Of a stretch of DNA of 64,000 nt, positions 1-11,002 are shown one piece after another (the first letter of the stretch is position 1; every line of letters starts with the position of its first letter). The stretch is from Nematostella vectensis (lineage: Eukaryota > Cnidaria > Anthozoa > Actiniaria > Edwardsiidae). The stretch covers positions 11,647,501 through 11,711,500 of the forward strand of contig NC_064047.1 in NCBI RefSeq assembly GCF_932526225.1. The letters are read 5' to 3'. The translations under genes and the position numbers were made by a program. Under the pieces are notes generated by a model. It ran no database searches and was not told the origin of the DNA. It saw only the letters and a list, made by a program, of their open reading frames with translations.

Positions 1-350
1 AGAGATCAACATGGAGGCGCTGCCTGTCAGGGGGAGGGTGAGGAGACACGATAATGTAACATACACCCTTGTCCAGGTGAGGCTATAAAGAGATCAACAT
101 TGAGGCGCTGCCTGTCAGGGGGAGGGTGAGGAGACACGGTAATGTAACATACACCCTTGTCCAGGTGAGGCTATAAAGAGATCAACATTGAGGCGCTGCC
201 TGTCAGGGGGAGGGTGAGGAGACACGGTAATGTAACATACACCCTTGTCCAGGTGGGTTTATAAAGAGATCAACATGGCGGACTAGCCTCAACAAACTCA
301 AGTGAGTAGGAAGACACAAGACTGTACCACACACCCTTGTCCTGGTTGAA
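1..350. repeat. 88-bp tandem array, about four copies
   Basis: The unit beginning AGAGATCAAC recurs at positions 1, 89, 177 and 265, a constant 88-bp period. The first three copies are nearly identical; the fourth is diverged and fades out near 350. The array probably continues upstream of the window. It has no coding content that I can see. Confidence 0.9.
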
Positions 351-2094
351 ATAGATCAATATGACGGAGCTTTCTCACAGATTGAGGGAAGGAGACATGA
401 AATTTACTGTAAAATGTTATTCATTCGTATTCTCACATCATTTGAAATTTTTGTGCTCGCGAGAGCAGACTTCAAAATTGACAGTTTAGGAGAGGAGATG
501 TTCTCTGTTGCTAGCGGAGCCAGCGCGGCATCCATCCATCCATCCATCCATCCATCCATCCATCCATCCAGTCAATCGTGCAACTTCCAGGCCCCACTCG
601 ATCTTACGCTGTTGTGTGTTTTTTACCGCCTCGCTTTGTGCTCCAAAGTTCGTATGTTCACAGAAGAAAGGCAGCTTGAAAATGGTATTTAATGAAAAAA
701 TAAGCGGATTCAAATGGGCTGAAGTTTTTGTAAAATCCCGCCCGTGGCAGCAGCAGCAGCAGCTAAAAAGAGGACTAAGAGGAGAGGCTCTACACAACCA
801 TTCTATATTTATTCACGTCTATATCTATGTAAGAAGATCCTAAGAGGAAAAGGCCTTGGATTGATGTCTGTTTTCAGCTATAAAAATCATTCACTTGTGT
901 TGACGAGTTCCTTGCTAGCAGAAAGATCACGGTTTACAACAAAAAGCGAACACAACCACTAGGCGACAAACATAAAGCGACAAAAAAAAGAACACTGCCA
1001 AGGTGAGTTTTTGACGATGATTTTCATTTTGAATATGACATTTTTTAAAATTATTGTTGTGATTTTATAATGCTCGTTTGGCCGTTTTTTTTCCCCCAAA
1101 ACCAATCGCTCAAACTAAAACACCGTACCAGCTTTAGTATGACGTCAAGATGACATATCAATGTCATCTATCCTTGTTTTGATTGGCTAAAATAACATCT
1201 ACTTGAATTCCGATTGGTTTATAATTTTGGCACTTGAATGGCTTTTATTCAACTGACAATCGCCATGAAAATGTTAAATTCGTAAATACTTACTTACAAG
1301 TTCTATAAATTCAGGCGTATATTCCTCACGGTAAGTAAGAATTTAACAACAGAAATACTTAGTAGTCTAGCTACTGTATCAATGACACTTAGCTTGTTCG
1401 ATTTATACATGTGTTTTTAGAGTACAGATGTTTACAAGTTTTCATTTCCCCCCAACACTATTCCAGATTAGAACAGCCTTCCGGCACACACCGCTAGTGC
1501 CATTACTTTTAAGACCTTAGTTTCGAAATAGAGCTGTATAAATTATTATAATGAGAATTCGTATAACTGAGAATTCGTGGTCTAACAAGCAATTTGAGCA
1601 TAACAACATCCTTTGATATTCTTCGTTCTCTTTTAACTTTATTGACAGCGTTGAGATATTTAATCAAGGCTGACAAATATAATCCTGTCATATATTGCTA
1701 AAGAAGACCTTTCTTGTTTTTATATCCTGTGTATTTAGTCTTTTTGAAGATACAGCAACTTTTTCAACATTATCATAAATACTTTACAGTTTCAAGATAA
1801 ATTTTTCATCGTTTATTTATTTTTATTCAAATAGTTATGGAAAATTAGTAAGGTTATAAATGGGATGATAAAAATACTAATTTGAAAGAAAAACAAATAC
1901 CCAAGTTAATTGTTTTCACTTTTATTTAGGTTAAACCTACCTGAGGGTCTATGCTTGATGCTAAAGGCTGGAAGACATAAGAATAGGCAAATGTAGCCGG
2001 GCTTTCTTACTTTGGTACAGCAGTATAAGTGTAATAGTGTTTTTAGAGCAAGATACTTTGTGTCAATGATACTGTAAATCTGTAAAACATTTTT
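351..2094. other. Non-coding stretch, no gene recognised
   Basis: AT-rich DNA without a convincing coding exon. The short open frames here (near 414-962 and 1509-1691) are low-complexity or frame shadows: one reads a CATC microsatellite as Ser-Ile-His-Pro repeats, another reads a GCA run as Ala or Gln. It could be intron or 5' flank of the TSP1/TLDc gene downstream. Confidence 0.5.
528..569. repeat. (CATC)n microsatellite
   Basis: About ten uninterrupted CATC/ATCC tetranucleotides. They create spurious open frames on both strands. Confidence 0.95.
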
Positions 2095-2700
2095 TATCAA
2101 CCTGAAGATAATGAGGAAAGGGGAAATGATAGGAGAGTTCTCAATCAAATTGTTGCAATACTGTTAAAGTTTTTATCAAAAATATAGTCCCAGTTTCTTT
2201 TTTCTCTCTCTATTGACTATTTTTATATGCAATTGATAATTATTTGCTATTTCCCCTCTGCACCCTGAATAAATTAAAATTAGACATTTTCATTTAGCAC
2301 TAATCAGTAATATCAAGGATTTGTTTTTAATTTGCTTCGCAAGTCAATTTGTTCTCCTCCATATGATTGCATTTAATTTTGTAGTAGCATTAGCATGTGT
2401 GGATCCAGCTGCAGGGTTTCTATAAAATAAAATAAAAACAGCAGGCCACCATGCTAAAGGGTGGGTTCACCAATATGTAATGCATGACTGAGGTATATTT
2501 GTGGATTTTAATTTCCTTGGTGATGGAGTATCACTAGTAAGTGGCACCTGAAGTGTATCTAACTATATCATTCTATATTTGGAATGCTGTTTCATCCATT
2601 ATTTGTTTCTTTGCAAGGGCAAAGCCGGTCAGAATGCACCTAGTGCTAGTGTAGTAGTGTACATGAATGGAACTTCTATAAAAGGGTTTTTATTAGGGCA
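2095..2700. repeat. Interspersed repeat family R1, copy A
   Basis: This segment shares a series of landmarks in the same order with 2790-3535 and 43420-44280: an AAAGGGGAAA-type start, a pyrimidine-rich block near CCCCTCTGCACCC, the phrase AAAGGGTGGGTTCACC, and GGAATGCTGTTTCATCC. Copies are strongly diverged (indels and many substitutions), so this is an old family. No protein domain was seen; a non-autonomous transposon is the likeliest origin. Confidence 0.6.
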
Positions 2701-2789
2701 AGGTACTTACTTAATAAATTATATAAAGATAATAACAAACTTGTGCTTTTTCAATAATAAATCTATAAAGAAAACAATTTTATATCAAA

Positions 2790-3535
2790 CCTAAAGGTAA
2801 TAGGGAAAGGGGAAAATGTTAGGAAAGTGCTCAGTCAAGCTATTATTGCATTTTTGTCATATATTTTTTAAAAGTAGATTCACATTTTTTCAAATAGAGT
2901 CACATTTCTCCCTTCAACTCCCCGTTGACTTTCTGTTTATTTGTTTATTTATTCCTCTCTACCCCAATCATAACTCAATGAACATGGTTTGGTTTGAAAT
3001 GAAAGAACTTTAAGTAATTTAGTATTTTCCTCCATTGCATTCATTTTTGAGTAGCTAAGTATGGGTGGATCCAGGGTTTCTAGAAACAACTGGCCAAAGG
3101 GTGGGTGCACTAATATGTATTAATTTCAACACATTCTTCTGAATAATCAGTTGTAGTAAATGGAAACTACAGAATGGCATCTAAATCTTTGAAATGCTGT
3201 TACATCCTTAATATATTCTTTACAAGGTCAAAGATTGTTATTATGCTGTTTTGATAAAAATATGCATAGCTATAATAAGAATTGACCATTCGACTCTTGA
3301 AAAACATTGTCATCAACTAAGGCAACTTGAATTTTGACAGCCTTTTTTACACCAGGATTAGTACTTTCATACTGCATATTTAATATTATTGAATGAGTGC
3401 TTGCTTGATCCATTTGGAGGGGCCAATACAATTCATAATAACATGGCAGTAAAAATTGCTTTTTTAATCTCATTGAAAAAACATTCTTTCAATGCTGGCT
3501 CCGCTTTTAGGCAGTGCCTAAATCTATATATTAAA
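2790..3535. repeat. Interspersed repeat family R1, copy B
   Basis: Tandemly follows copy A and parallels copy C at 43420-44280. Its end is well marked: GGCTCCGCTTTTAGGCAGTG and the following TGCCTAAATCTATATATT block at about 3490-3531 is repeated almost exactly at 44227-44278. It ends about 60 bp before the acceptor-containing tandem array. Confidence 0.7.
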
Positions 3536-3599
3536 CACGTTGAACAAGTTACTTAAAATGATTACCCAATGTAACGGCACGGATACTGATTATCATATC

Positions 3600-4426
3600 T
3601 CTTCTCTTATTCTAGTTTATGGCGGATGGTCCACTTGGAGTAACTGATTATAACATTTTCTCTCTTATTCTAGCTAATGGTGAAAGGTCCGCTTGGAGTA
3701 ACTGATTATCATATCTCTCTTATCCTAGTTAATGGCGAATTGTCCGCTCGGAGTAACTAAAACCACATCTCTCTTATTCTAGATAATGTCGAATGGTCGG
3801 CTTGGAGTAACTGATTATCACATCTCCTCTCTTATTCTAGTAAATGGCGGATGGTCCGTTTGGACTAACTGATTATCACATCTCCTCTCTTATTCTAGTA
3901 AATGGCGGATGGTCCGTTTGGAGTATCTGATTATCACATCTCTCCTCTCTTATTCTAGTTAATGGCGGATGGTCCGTTTGGAGTATCTGATTATAACATC
4001 TCCTCTCTTATTCTAGTTAATGGCGGATAGTCCGTTTGGAGTATCTGATTATAACATCTCCTCTCTTATTCTAGTTAATGGCGGATAGTCCGTTTGGAGT
4101 ATCTGATTATAACATCTCCTCTCTTATTCTAGTTAATGGCGGATAGTCCGTTTGGAGTATCTGATTATCACATCTCCTCTCTAATTCTAGTTAATGGCGG
4201 ATGGTCCGCTTGGACTAACTGATTATCACATCTCTCCTCTCTTATTCTGGTTAATGGCGGATGGTCCGTTTGGAGTATCTGATTTTCACATCTCCTCTCT
4301 AATTCTAGTTAATGGCGGATGGTCCGCTTGGACTAACTGATTATCACATCTCTCCTCTCTTATTCTGGTTAATGGCGGATGGTCCGTTTGGAGTATCTGA
4401 TTTTCACATCTCCTCTCTTATTCTAG
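3600..4426 (+). repeat. Tandem array of about 58-bp units copying a 3' splice site
   Basis: Fourteen imperfect units precede the true TSP1 exon. Each unit carries the pyrimidine tract and acceptor CTCTCTTATTCTAG, then a copy of the first bases of the exon (TTAATGGCGGATGGTCC and GCTTGGAGTAACTG), then a short spacer TTATCACATCTC. Twelve of the fourteen keep the AG; two near 4250 and 4370 have TTCTGG instead. The first four units are more diverged, while several central units are virtually identical, pointing to recent expansion. The array sits directly against the genuine acceptor at 4425-4426. Confidence 0.9.
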
Positions 4427-4597
4427 TTAATGGCGGATGGTCCGCTTGGAGTAACTGGACACCCTGCAGCGTCAAGTGTGAAGGCGGAACCCAGTCACGT
4501 GACAGGAACTGTACGCACCCCTCTCCCCTGAATGGCGGTGACAACTGCGTGGGGGAGGGTAAAGAAACGAGGGCATGTAATGACTTTAGATGTCAAG
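4427..4597 (+). CDS. Host exon: thrombospondin type 1 repeat
   Basis: A phase-1/phase-1 exon of 171 bases encoding one TSP1 domain. The visible hallmarks are the N-terminal tryptophan ladder GGWSAWSNWTPCSVKC, the central CEGGTQSRDRNC, and the terminal cysteines in GKETRACNDFRC. The acceptor is TTATTCTAG before 4427 and the donor is GTATAT at 4598. TSP1 domains are extracellular and bind glycans or protein partners. Here the exon joins in phase to the TLDc-like exon at 4859, a TSP1-TLDc layout that I associate with cnidarian secreted proteins. No signal-peptide exon was found upstream, so the gene start lies outside the window or in an unrecognised exon. Confidence 0.85.
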
Positions 4598-4858
4598 GTA
4601 TATCATTTCTAGTGTGCTTATTCATCTTTCTTGGTATATACTTCATAAAGAATAAAAATATGGCAGCGGAGCACATGAGGTCATAGAAGAAGCCAAGTCC
4701 ATGGCATTCATTTTCTTAGTATAAAGGGTTTCTCCTGGTTGATGATGTGACGTCACATCTCCCAAGGTCTTCAAGGCCAGCCACATGCATCCCGCACGGA
4801 CCGCCATGGACTAGGCTGCTGTATTTTACAGAACTGAATCGTTGTTTCGTATTTCTAG

Positions 4859-5095
4859 GGCATGAAACGTCTGAAATTTTAGGTCGCAGTGACGGTTTTC
4901 TCCAGGTCTTGTACTCCTACCTTCGTTCGGTAGAGAACTACCTTGACACAAACTGGACAAAATGTTATCGTACCAGCAATCAAAGCTGGTCAGCGAGCAC
5001 CTTCCATAGCAACTGTGATAACAAAGGTCCTACTGTGACCATCGTCCGCGTGGGGGAGAATGTCTTCGGTGGATACACTGACAGGTTTTGGGACA
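4859..5095 (+). CDS. Host exon: N-terminal half of TLDc-like module A
   Basis: The exon begins after TTTCTAG with two bases completing the codon left by the TSP1 exon and ends at a strong donor (GTAAGT at 5096). It encodes a run typical of TLDc-like domains: WTKCYRTSNQSWSASTFHSN, then a Gly-Pro-Thr-Val-Thr-Ile strand and FGGYTDRFW. TLDc domains are best known from intracellular oxidation-resistance proteins. The pairing with TSP1 here suggests a secreted variant whose function is unknown. Splicing into 5329 keeps the frame. Confidence 0.8.
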
Positions 5096-5328
5096 GTAAG
5101 TTAGTAATGGAATGTCTATCCTTAGACTTTAACGATTCGATCATAATCAGGCAGCTTACCAATTTCTCGTTTCTCGTGGCTAGTTGATGTTGTTTATTAG
5201 CTATGTGTCACAGACGGATTCATATATTTCATTAAGATCAAGTATGCTTGTCCTTGCCACGCGATGTGCAAAACTTCAAACCATACAGTTATATTACAGT
5301 TTTTCTCTGTAAACCTTTATCAATACAG

Positions 5329-5669
5329 ATTCAAGGCCCCGGTACAAATCTTCAGAAAAGTCCTTCCTGTTTACACTGTTCAACACCGAAGGTTACAAAC
5401 CCGCCAAATTATCCCTCAAAGCCTCTCCCTCGTCTGTTGCCATTGACACTGGTTCTGGTGACGGGCCGATATTCGGTGCAGGGCCTGACTTGTACATCGG
5501 CCCTCGCGCGTACGGTCAGCCATCTTCCTACACGCGATCCCTCACGTACGAGCTGCCAGACGGATGCAACAATAGAGCATGCGCAGTACTGGCGGGCAGC
5601 TACAAGTTTAACCCGACGGAAGTAGAAGTGTTCTATGATGCAAACTCAAAATGGGGTTCGTATTGTTAA
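5329..5669 (+). CDS. Host exon: C-terminal half of TLDc-like module A, with stop
   Basis: After the acceptor CAATACAG the phase-1 frame reads through SFLFTLFNTEGYKPAKLSL, GPIFGAGPDLYIG, and NPTEVEVFYD to a TAA at 5667-5669. These are the last strands of the TLDc fold, ending with the family-typical EVEVFY. Together with 4427-4597 and 4859-5095 it makes one complete TSP1-TLDc reading frame. The matching exon for module B (24831-25156) also ends in a stop right after the same motif, so each looks like a terminal exon. Confidence 0.78.
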
Positions 5670-6363
5670 GCGCACTTTATATTCCTGTTGGTCGAATTCG
5701 CTCTACCTTTGCTATTCTTTACATTTCACAACACCATCAGTAAAACCGTGAGCACCGGAAATATATACAGGGCTATTAAATTATAGATATTAACAGATAT
5801 TAAAATAGTCAAAATTCAGAAAACAATAAACATATCAGCCAATCTTGTTTTTGAAACTGTCGTTTTTTCTAGCTCGCTCGGTCAATTCCTTATAAGGGCA
5901 TTACAAACCCATATTTGGAAGTCTGCTCCAATCTTTTTTTTTCGCTTTTCTTGTCACCCTAGAACTGTGTAGGTCGAGAATTCTCACGTAAACTTCAAAG
6001 AATTCGTGTTCAGGCCCTAGAGTTTTTAAGAACATCACAGATTTCCAGCTCGCTTGCCCCAGGTTCTTTCAGAACATTTAGAAACCGACTGCCATTGATT
6101 GATATTCATTCCACACATTCTTTTAGGTGTTCACGGTTTAACTGGTTGCGCTGAGAAAAAAACTTTTCTTACCCATAAAAATAAAATCAGAATGTTTCGA
6201 TAAAAGAAAAGTGTTTCGGAGAAACCTAGCGTTTTGGTTGCGTGTGAAAAAGAAAAACAGCAACAATAGGGAAATTCATAATGTTTTACAAGGCAACTCT
6301 GCTGTCAAAATTTCGCCCTTTTCGACAAAACTCATTTTAGGATAATAATTTCTCACCATACAG
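5670..6363. other. Spacer between TLDc modules, no gene recognised
   Basis: AT-rich, with no TSP1-like exon. A stretch around 6095-6155 (TTAGGTGTTCACGGTTTAAC, then TGGTTGCGCTGAG) resembles 33135-33180 and may be an old interspersed repeat. Confidence 0.5.
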
Positions 6364-6644
6364 GATACAAATAGTAGAATTGAGATTCTTTAAATATTCA
6401 GATCTGAAAGAGTCCTCCATACTCAGACGAAAAGACCCAAAATACCTACACGACCTCTTGGGATTCCTGCGGCCAGTGCAGCAAACTCCATCAAGTCGGT
6501 GGGAGATGTGCTATTCTGCTAAAAGAGATGGCTGGGCATCTCTGACATTCCACCGAAAGTGTAACGGAAAAGCGCCGAATGTCGTCATCGTCAGCGTCGC
6601 GGATCAATACGTGTTCGGGGGATACAGCGACGTGCCTTGGACAA
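6364..6644 (+). CDS. Host exon: N-terminal half of TLDc-like module B
   Basis: The acceptor CACCATACAG leads to an exon in the same phase (1) as the module A exon and it ends at a GTGAGT donor (6645). The product parallels module A: SSRWEMCYSAKRDGWASLTF, then FHRKCNGKAPNVVIVSV and VFGGYSDVPWT. This is a tandem duplicate of 4859-5095. Its partner exon lies 18.2 kb downstream because Polinton copy 1 and other repeats fill the intron. Whether module B is a separate gene, an alternative 3' end of the upstream gene, or no longer expressed cannot be told from sequence alone. Confidence 0.75.
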
Positions 6645-6814
6645 GTGAGTATCCAGAGACAAAAATGCACAATTGTAATGTAAATGTCAGTCAATCAGTC
6701 GAAATACCCAAACCAAAATTATGAAAATGGTCCAACAAACACTGGCACTCGACTCACAAATTTTCGGGGAATATGGTTTTAAAAGTGATATCGTTTTCTG
6801 TAAGAAAAAACCCG

Positions 6815-8235
6815 TAAAGATGTAGCCTACGTGTAGCCGCTGACTCACGAAAATATCCTCTCGTAGCGTTTACGCAGCAACGGCGGCGATAATCGTGTTC
6901 CGTGACGTCACGACTCTAGCAGGAAAACCTATAATTGTCTCTGATTGGCTATCACTTAGTAAGCTCTCTTTTATATTTTGATTGGCCCAGATCAGAAGTT
7001 GAAATTATAGGTTCCAGCTGTTTACGATGTGAGTTTATCGAGCGGTTCAAATATGGAGAAAAACACTACGACTCTTCCACTTATTCGGGGTAATTCCGTC
7101 TTAAGCTCAGCCTTAGAAGATGTGTCAACGTTATTTGGGATAAAGAAACCACACAAAGGGTGACGTCATGGTAATGTCGAGGAATCATCTTTCATTTTTT
7201 CCCCACGCTCGGTTCATTCAACGCAAACCAGGTCCATTATTTGTAAGATTTATTATTATTATTTTATTGCATCCAATGTTCACTAATGTTCGTAGAGCCA
7301 TAACAAATCTCATGGACATAACCCTGGAGCAACGAGTAAAGGGTATGAACGAATTAACAAATCCATTTTTTAAGGCAATGACGACAGCTCCTTAACATAT
7401 TAATAATATCATTACAATCAACTAAGTATCTAAAGAATAAGCTTCTATAGACTATAGACTATAGAATTGGAGATTCCAGCTATAAGCGCGCGTGCTACCA
7501 GAATGCTACGCGCGCTTTGTAACACTTTGTTCGGCGGCGTCCCTCAACTGAAATCGTCCATTGTTTTACCGCATTCTTTAAACATACTGTACAACAACTA
7601 ACTTTATCTTTATGAACTACAATCCATGCACTCATAACGAACTGAAAACAATCTGAATCCGCCCCCGACGTGGAACAGCTGTAAATTTCGCAAGAATCAA
7701 GCTTTGCGTCGCTTTAAGCTCGCATTTTTCATCAAATTTGGGAATTAAAAGGTAGCAGGCTTCTTGCATTGCTTGTATGTTTGTTTCAAATTAACATTTC
7801 TTAGTGTGACATGACAGCAATGAACTCTCGTATATAAGCTGATAATAAACTAATATTGGATAATTAATTACAAATCGCTAAGGAGGTGCGTTACAAACTA
7901 TTGCGACAGCTTTTTTATTACAAATTGCGACAACTTTATTACACATTGCGACAGTATTACAAATTGCGACATTACAGCGCTTCTTATTCACAAGATACCG
8001 TTCGTAATCTTTCTCAATTACCCTCTTACAAAGAATGCAGGTATACGTTAGAACTAAAACGAAGAAATGTGCACTTAGAAAGTAGCAGCATTAGAGGGCG
8101 ATGTTGGAATGGTTTGTTTTGCAGGACGAAGTAAGAGAAAATCCATGTACAGATTATCGCTGCCGTTACGAAGGCGCTACGAGAGGTTATTTTCGCGAGT
8201 CAGCGGCTACACGCAGGCTAGTAGAGATGTGAATG
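6815..8235. mobile_element. Non-autonomous DNA transposon with about 80-bp terminal inverted repeats
   Basis: The left end (about 6822-6900: GTGTAGCCGCTGACTCACGA, AATATCCTCTCGTAGCG, CGGCGATAATC) is the reverse complement, with a few mismatches, of the right end (about 8150-8225). No transposase frame lies between; the interior has low-complexity GCGACA repeats around 7905-7970. It ends about 100 bp before the Polinton. Confidence 0.7.
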
Positions 8236-8333
8236 TTTTTTTGGTTTAAAGCGTTCGCTATTTCTAGAACGTGCGTATTTTTGTCATATGATTGTAATGT
8301 TTTTGTTTCGTCACGCTCCGCTAATGTTTTAAA

Positions 8334-8700
8334 TTTTGATGAAACTATATGATAAAAGATTTTGGTGAAACTATATGGTATCACATTCTGGTGAAAGTAT
8401 ATGATAAAATATTTTGGTGAAACTATATGGTATAATATTGTGGTGAGACTATATGATACAAGATTTTTGTGTCAGCTTATGAATAAATTACTGGAACTAT
8501 ATGCTTTCTTCATTTCGTGGAATCCGTGCGGTGTGTGCGGGTTTCATTTTATAATGCAATCGTATGGTTACAGCTGCTTCGTGACATTCTTTGAATATTA
8601 ATTCTTCGGAGCGAGTCAGGGATTCACCGCGGGCGAGTGTAAGCATGTCTATTGTATTCGGATATAGGGGATTCCCCGCTACGTCGTACATTCCACTCTT
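8334..8700. repeat. Left terminal inverted repeat of Polinton copy 1, with 26-bp iterons
   Basis: Five to six tandem 26-bp units, alternating GATAAAAGATTTT and GGTATCACATTCT tails after GGTGAAACTATAT, span about 8336-8470. A unique segment follows (TGTCAGCTTATGAATAAATT, GTGCGGTGTGTGCGGG) and then a segment from about 8600 that matches copy 2 at 57240-57330 (GGAGCGAGT, TATGTCTAT). The inverted partner is at 22300-22575. Confidence 0.85.
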
Positions 8701-8919
8701 CCCTAACAATCGAGCTCTCGTGAGGCAAACACGAAAGCTAGCTCCAGACTCGCTGGTTGTTAGGGAACTCTGGAATGCAATCTATTGTTCTCCACGTGGA
8801 CAGTGATTGTGTTTTAATTAGTGGCACGTGGATCGCTCGTGGTAAGCTTTGTGTTTATAGTCGACACAGCTGTGTCATGACGTCGCATAAAAATATAATC
8901 TCTTGTATTAGCATATAGA

Positions 8920-9437
8920 ATGGATTGTAACGCAGGAATTCATTTGGCGTTGGAGGAGGAGGGATATTACGATTGTTTATTTTGTGATCTAAGGATAGCG
9001 GAATAAGTGACTAAGGGAGAATCGGCGAGGTTCGAGGCCTGTTGTGGTAGGCAGGATATGGTAAATGACAATGAAGCTAATGTGTGTAGAAATTGTGGTG
9101 TTCACCATGGATACGTCTATGCCGTCGAGTATGTTGATTTTTACGAGAATATGTACAGGATACGTAGGAAAGCAGTGTACCATTTAGAAAATGTGTTGTT
9201 TGATTTTGACTTAGAAGGGAATAAGCATGACCTACTCAGGAGGTTCAGACAGTTGAGACGGCTATGAATAAGTTATTTATTAGGAGACGATATATTCAGA
9301 TAAAGTTCATTCTCTACAAATTGTTTTAATTGAAAGATTAGAAGCGGAGTATGAGGCAATGTATAAAATATATCAGTCCTAGGACACTGAGGTATTATGA
9401 GAAGTTGTGTAAGCAGGTTTGTGATCGTCTAGGATAG
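8920..9437 (+). pseudogene. Poxvirus late transcription factor 3-like (VLTF3-like) gene, broken
   Basis: Starting at ATG 8920 the frame shows paired cysteines (CLFC), a stop at 9004, then the zinc-ribbon cysteines and the tract VCRNCGVHHGYVYAVEYVDF followed by FYENMYRIRRKAVYHLENVL. This is the pattern of VLTF3-like factors carried by many Polintons, which are thought to drive late viral transcription. The frame ends at 9267, but a downstream fragment in another frame (LRYYEKLC, about 9390-9413) looks like the C-terminus, so at least one frameshift follows the stop. I am confident of the zinc-ribbon protein and moderately confident of the VLTF3 label. Confidence 0.55.
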
Positions 9438-9633
9438 ACGTACATTCATGGTAGAGAGTTTATAACTAAGTGATAACTAAGTGACGAAGTGATCACCATC
9501 TTTCTCTAGAGATATGTATATGCTTCCCATATGGGGTCTTATCATAATAAAACCTTATGCTAAAGTTTTGTTTAGTTTGTCTCTCATTTCTACCATAATC
9601 TGTTCTCGGATATGATCCTCGCTTTTTTTTCTC

Positions 9634-10875
9634 TCAACTGAGGTTTACTCCACAGGGTAAACTGTCTGAGGAGTCTTCGTTGGAAGGAGTAGGGAAATTA
9701 TTAGTTTTGTTGCCTAATTTTGACAAGATCTCAAATCTCGGTAGTTCTTTTAAATAGTCAATTGATAAGCTCTTAGAGCAGAGACAGCTAGAATTCGAAT
9801 TGTATGATAAATCAAGAAGTTCAGGCTTAATTAAGCTATTGAATGGAAAAGTTTCTGAGCGGCACGATTCACATAACCAATTCATTTGTTTTCGATATAT
9901 ATATCTAAATTCTTTGACCGATAAGCATGTGCATTTTAGGTGAAACCAACATATGCACTGGTCACATTCCATAGCTCTATCGCCCTTCTTGAGTGACTGT
10001 CGACAGGTTCGACAGGAATCTTCATTTAAATTAGACATCAATACGTACTAGGCTTACGTGCCTTACGTTAAATTTGCTGACTCTACCTCTTGTGAATCGT
10101 GGTCTTCTCGTTGCTTGAGGTGGAGTAAATCCTGTGATTTACTGATCAGCACAGCTTGGCTGTCGTTATCCTCAGGAACACTTTTCCATTCTGCTTCCAA
10201 ATGTACTTGAACTTCAGATCATGCCTGGCGCTTAACGCCGCCTTGTGCCTGGACTCAAACTCTCCGAAATGTAGATCTTGTTATCGGACTGCGTGAGACC
10301 CGTTCGGATTTATCTCGGAGATGTTTCCGACCGGCGTAAAATCGGTCTCGAACATCTCTGCGTGCAAATTTGACAATAATTGATGCAGTCGGCGTGTTAA
10401 CATGTACTCCTGGCTTAGCTGGGCGCTGGTGGGGATTCGGTCTCGGAGCAGGTAGCCTGTGGCTTGTGCTTATGTCTTCTTCTAAGATTTCGACTTCCAT
10501 AAGCTCTCCTACCTCTTTTACTACGTCGTTCGTGTTCTCCGTAAGTGTTACCGGAACGCCTTTAATCTCTAAACAATCCCTCCTCGAGTACTGTTCTACG
10601 TCGTCGAGGGACTTCCTTGTAATATTCAAATCTCCCGCCATTTTGTTGAGTTCCACTTAAATTAGCTTGTTCTCCGTTTCGAGACTTGTGTTCCTTGACT
10701 CAAGAAACTTCACTTTTTTGGTTAGTATATCACATTGGTCGTGCAGAAAAGCAAGCGAGTTCACAGCCTCCGTCAGTTGTGAGGATAGATCTTTGAGGCT
10801 TGATTTCATGGGCCGTAGCTACTCGTCGAACTTTCTATCGAGGAGGTCCACGATCGCCTTGAGGTCGCTAGCCAT
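9634..10875 (-). pseudogene. LINE ORF1-like remnant: coiled coil, nucleic-acid-binding region, PHD finger
   Basis: Read on the minus strand from about 10875. A heptad-rich coiled coil with two in-frame stops (10814 and 10660 areas) leads into an open frame 10656-10255 containing VEQYSRRDCLEIKGVPVT and SIIVKFARRDVRDRFYAGRK, the signature of L1/CR1-type ORF1 RNA-binding proteins. After a broken spacer an open frame 10041-9634 has a PHD finger (CRTCRQSLKKGDRAMECDQC, then WFHLKC and WLCESC). No endonuclease or reverse transcriptase follows. It most likely entered the Polinton as a LINE insertion; the order is unusual for ORF1 alone, so the PHD part could be the start of ORF2. Confidence 0.65.
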
Positions 10876-11002
10876 ACTAACAGTGCCAAAGCACTTTTAT
10901 AAATTGAATATTCACTTCCTTCAATGAACACATTATTACAGACAATACATATACGACATTGAAGAGCAAATGACGAGCAGGAAGGGAAGAAAGCTTGACG
11001 GC

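Noticed and set aside
508-797. Frames with Ser-Ile-His-Pro or Trp-Met-Asp-Gly repeats
   Set aside because: Created by the CATC microsatellite.
8187-8806. Short frames in the Polinton left end
   Set aside because: They read through terminal repeats, none conserved at the other end.
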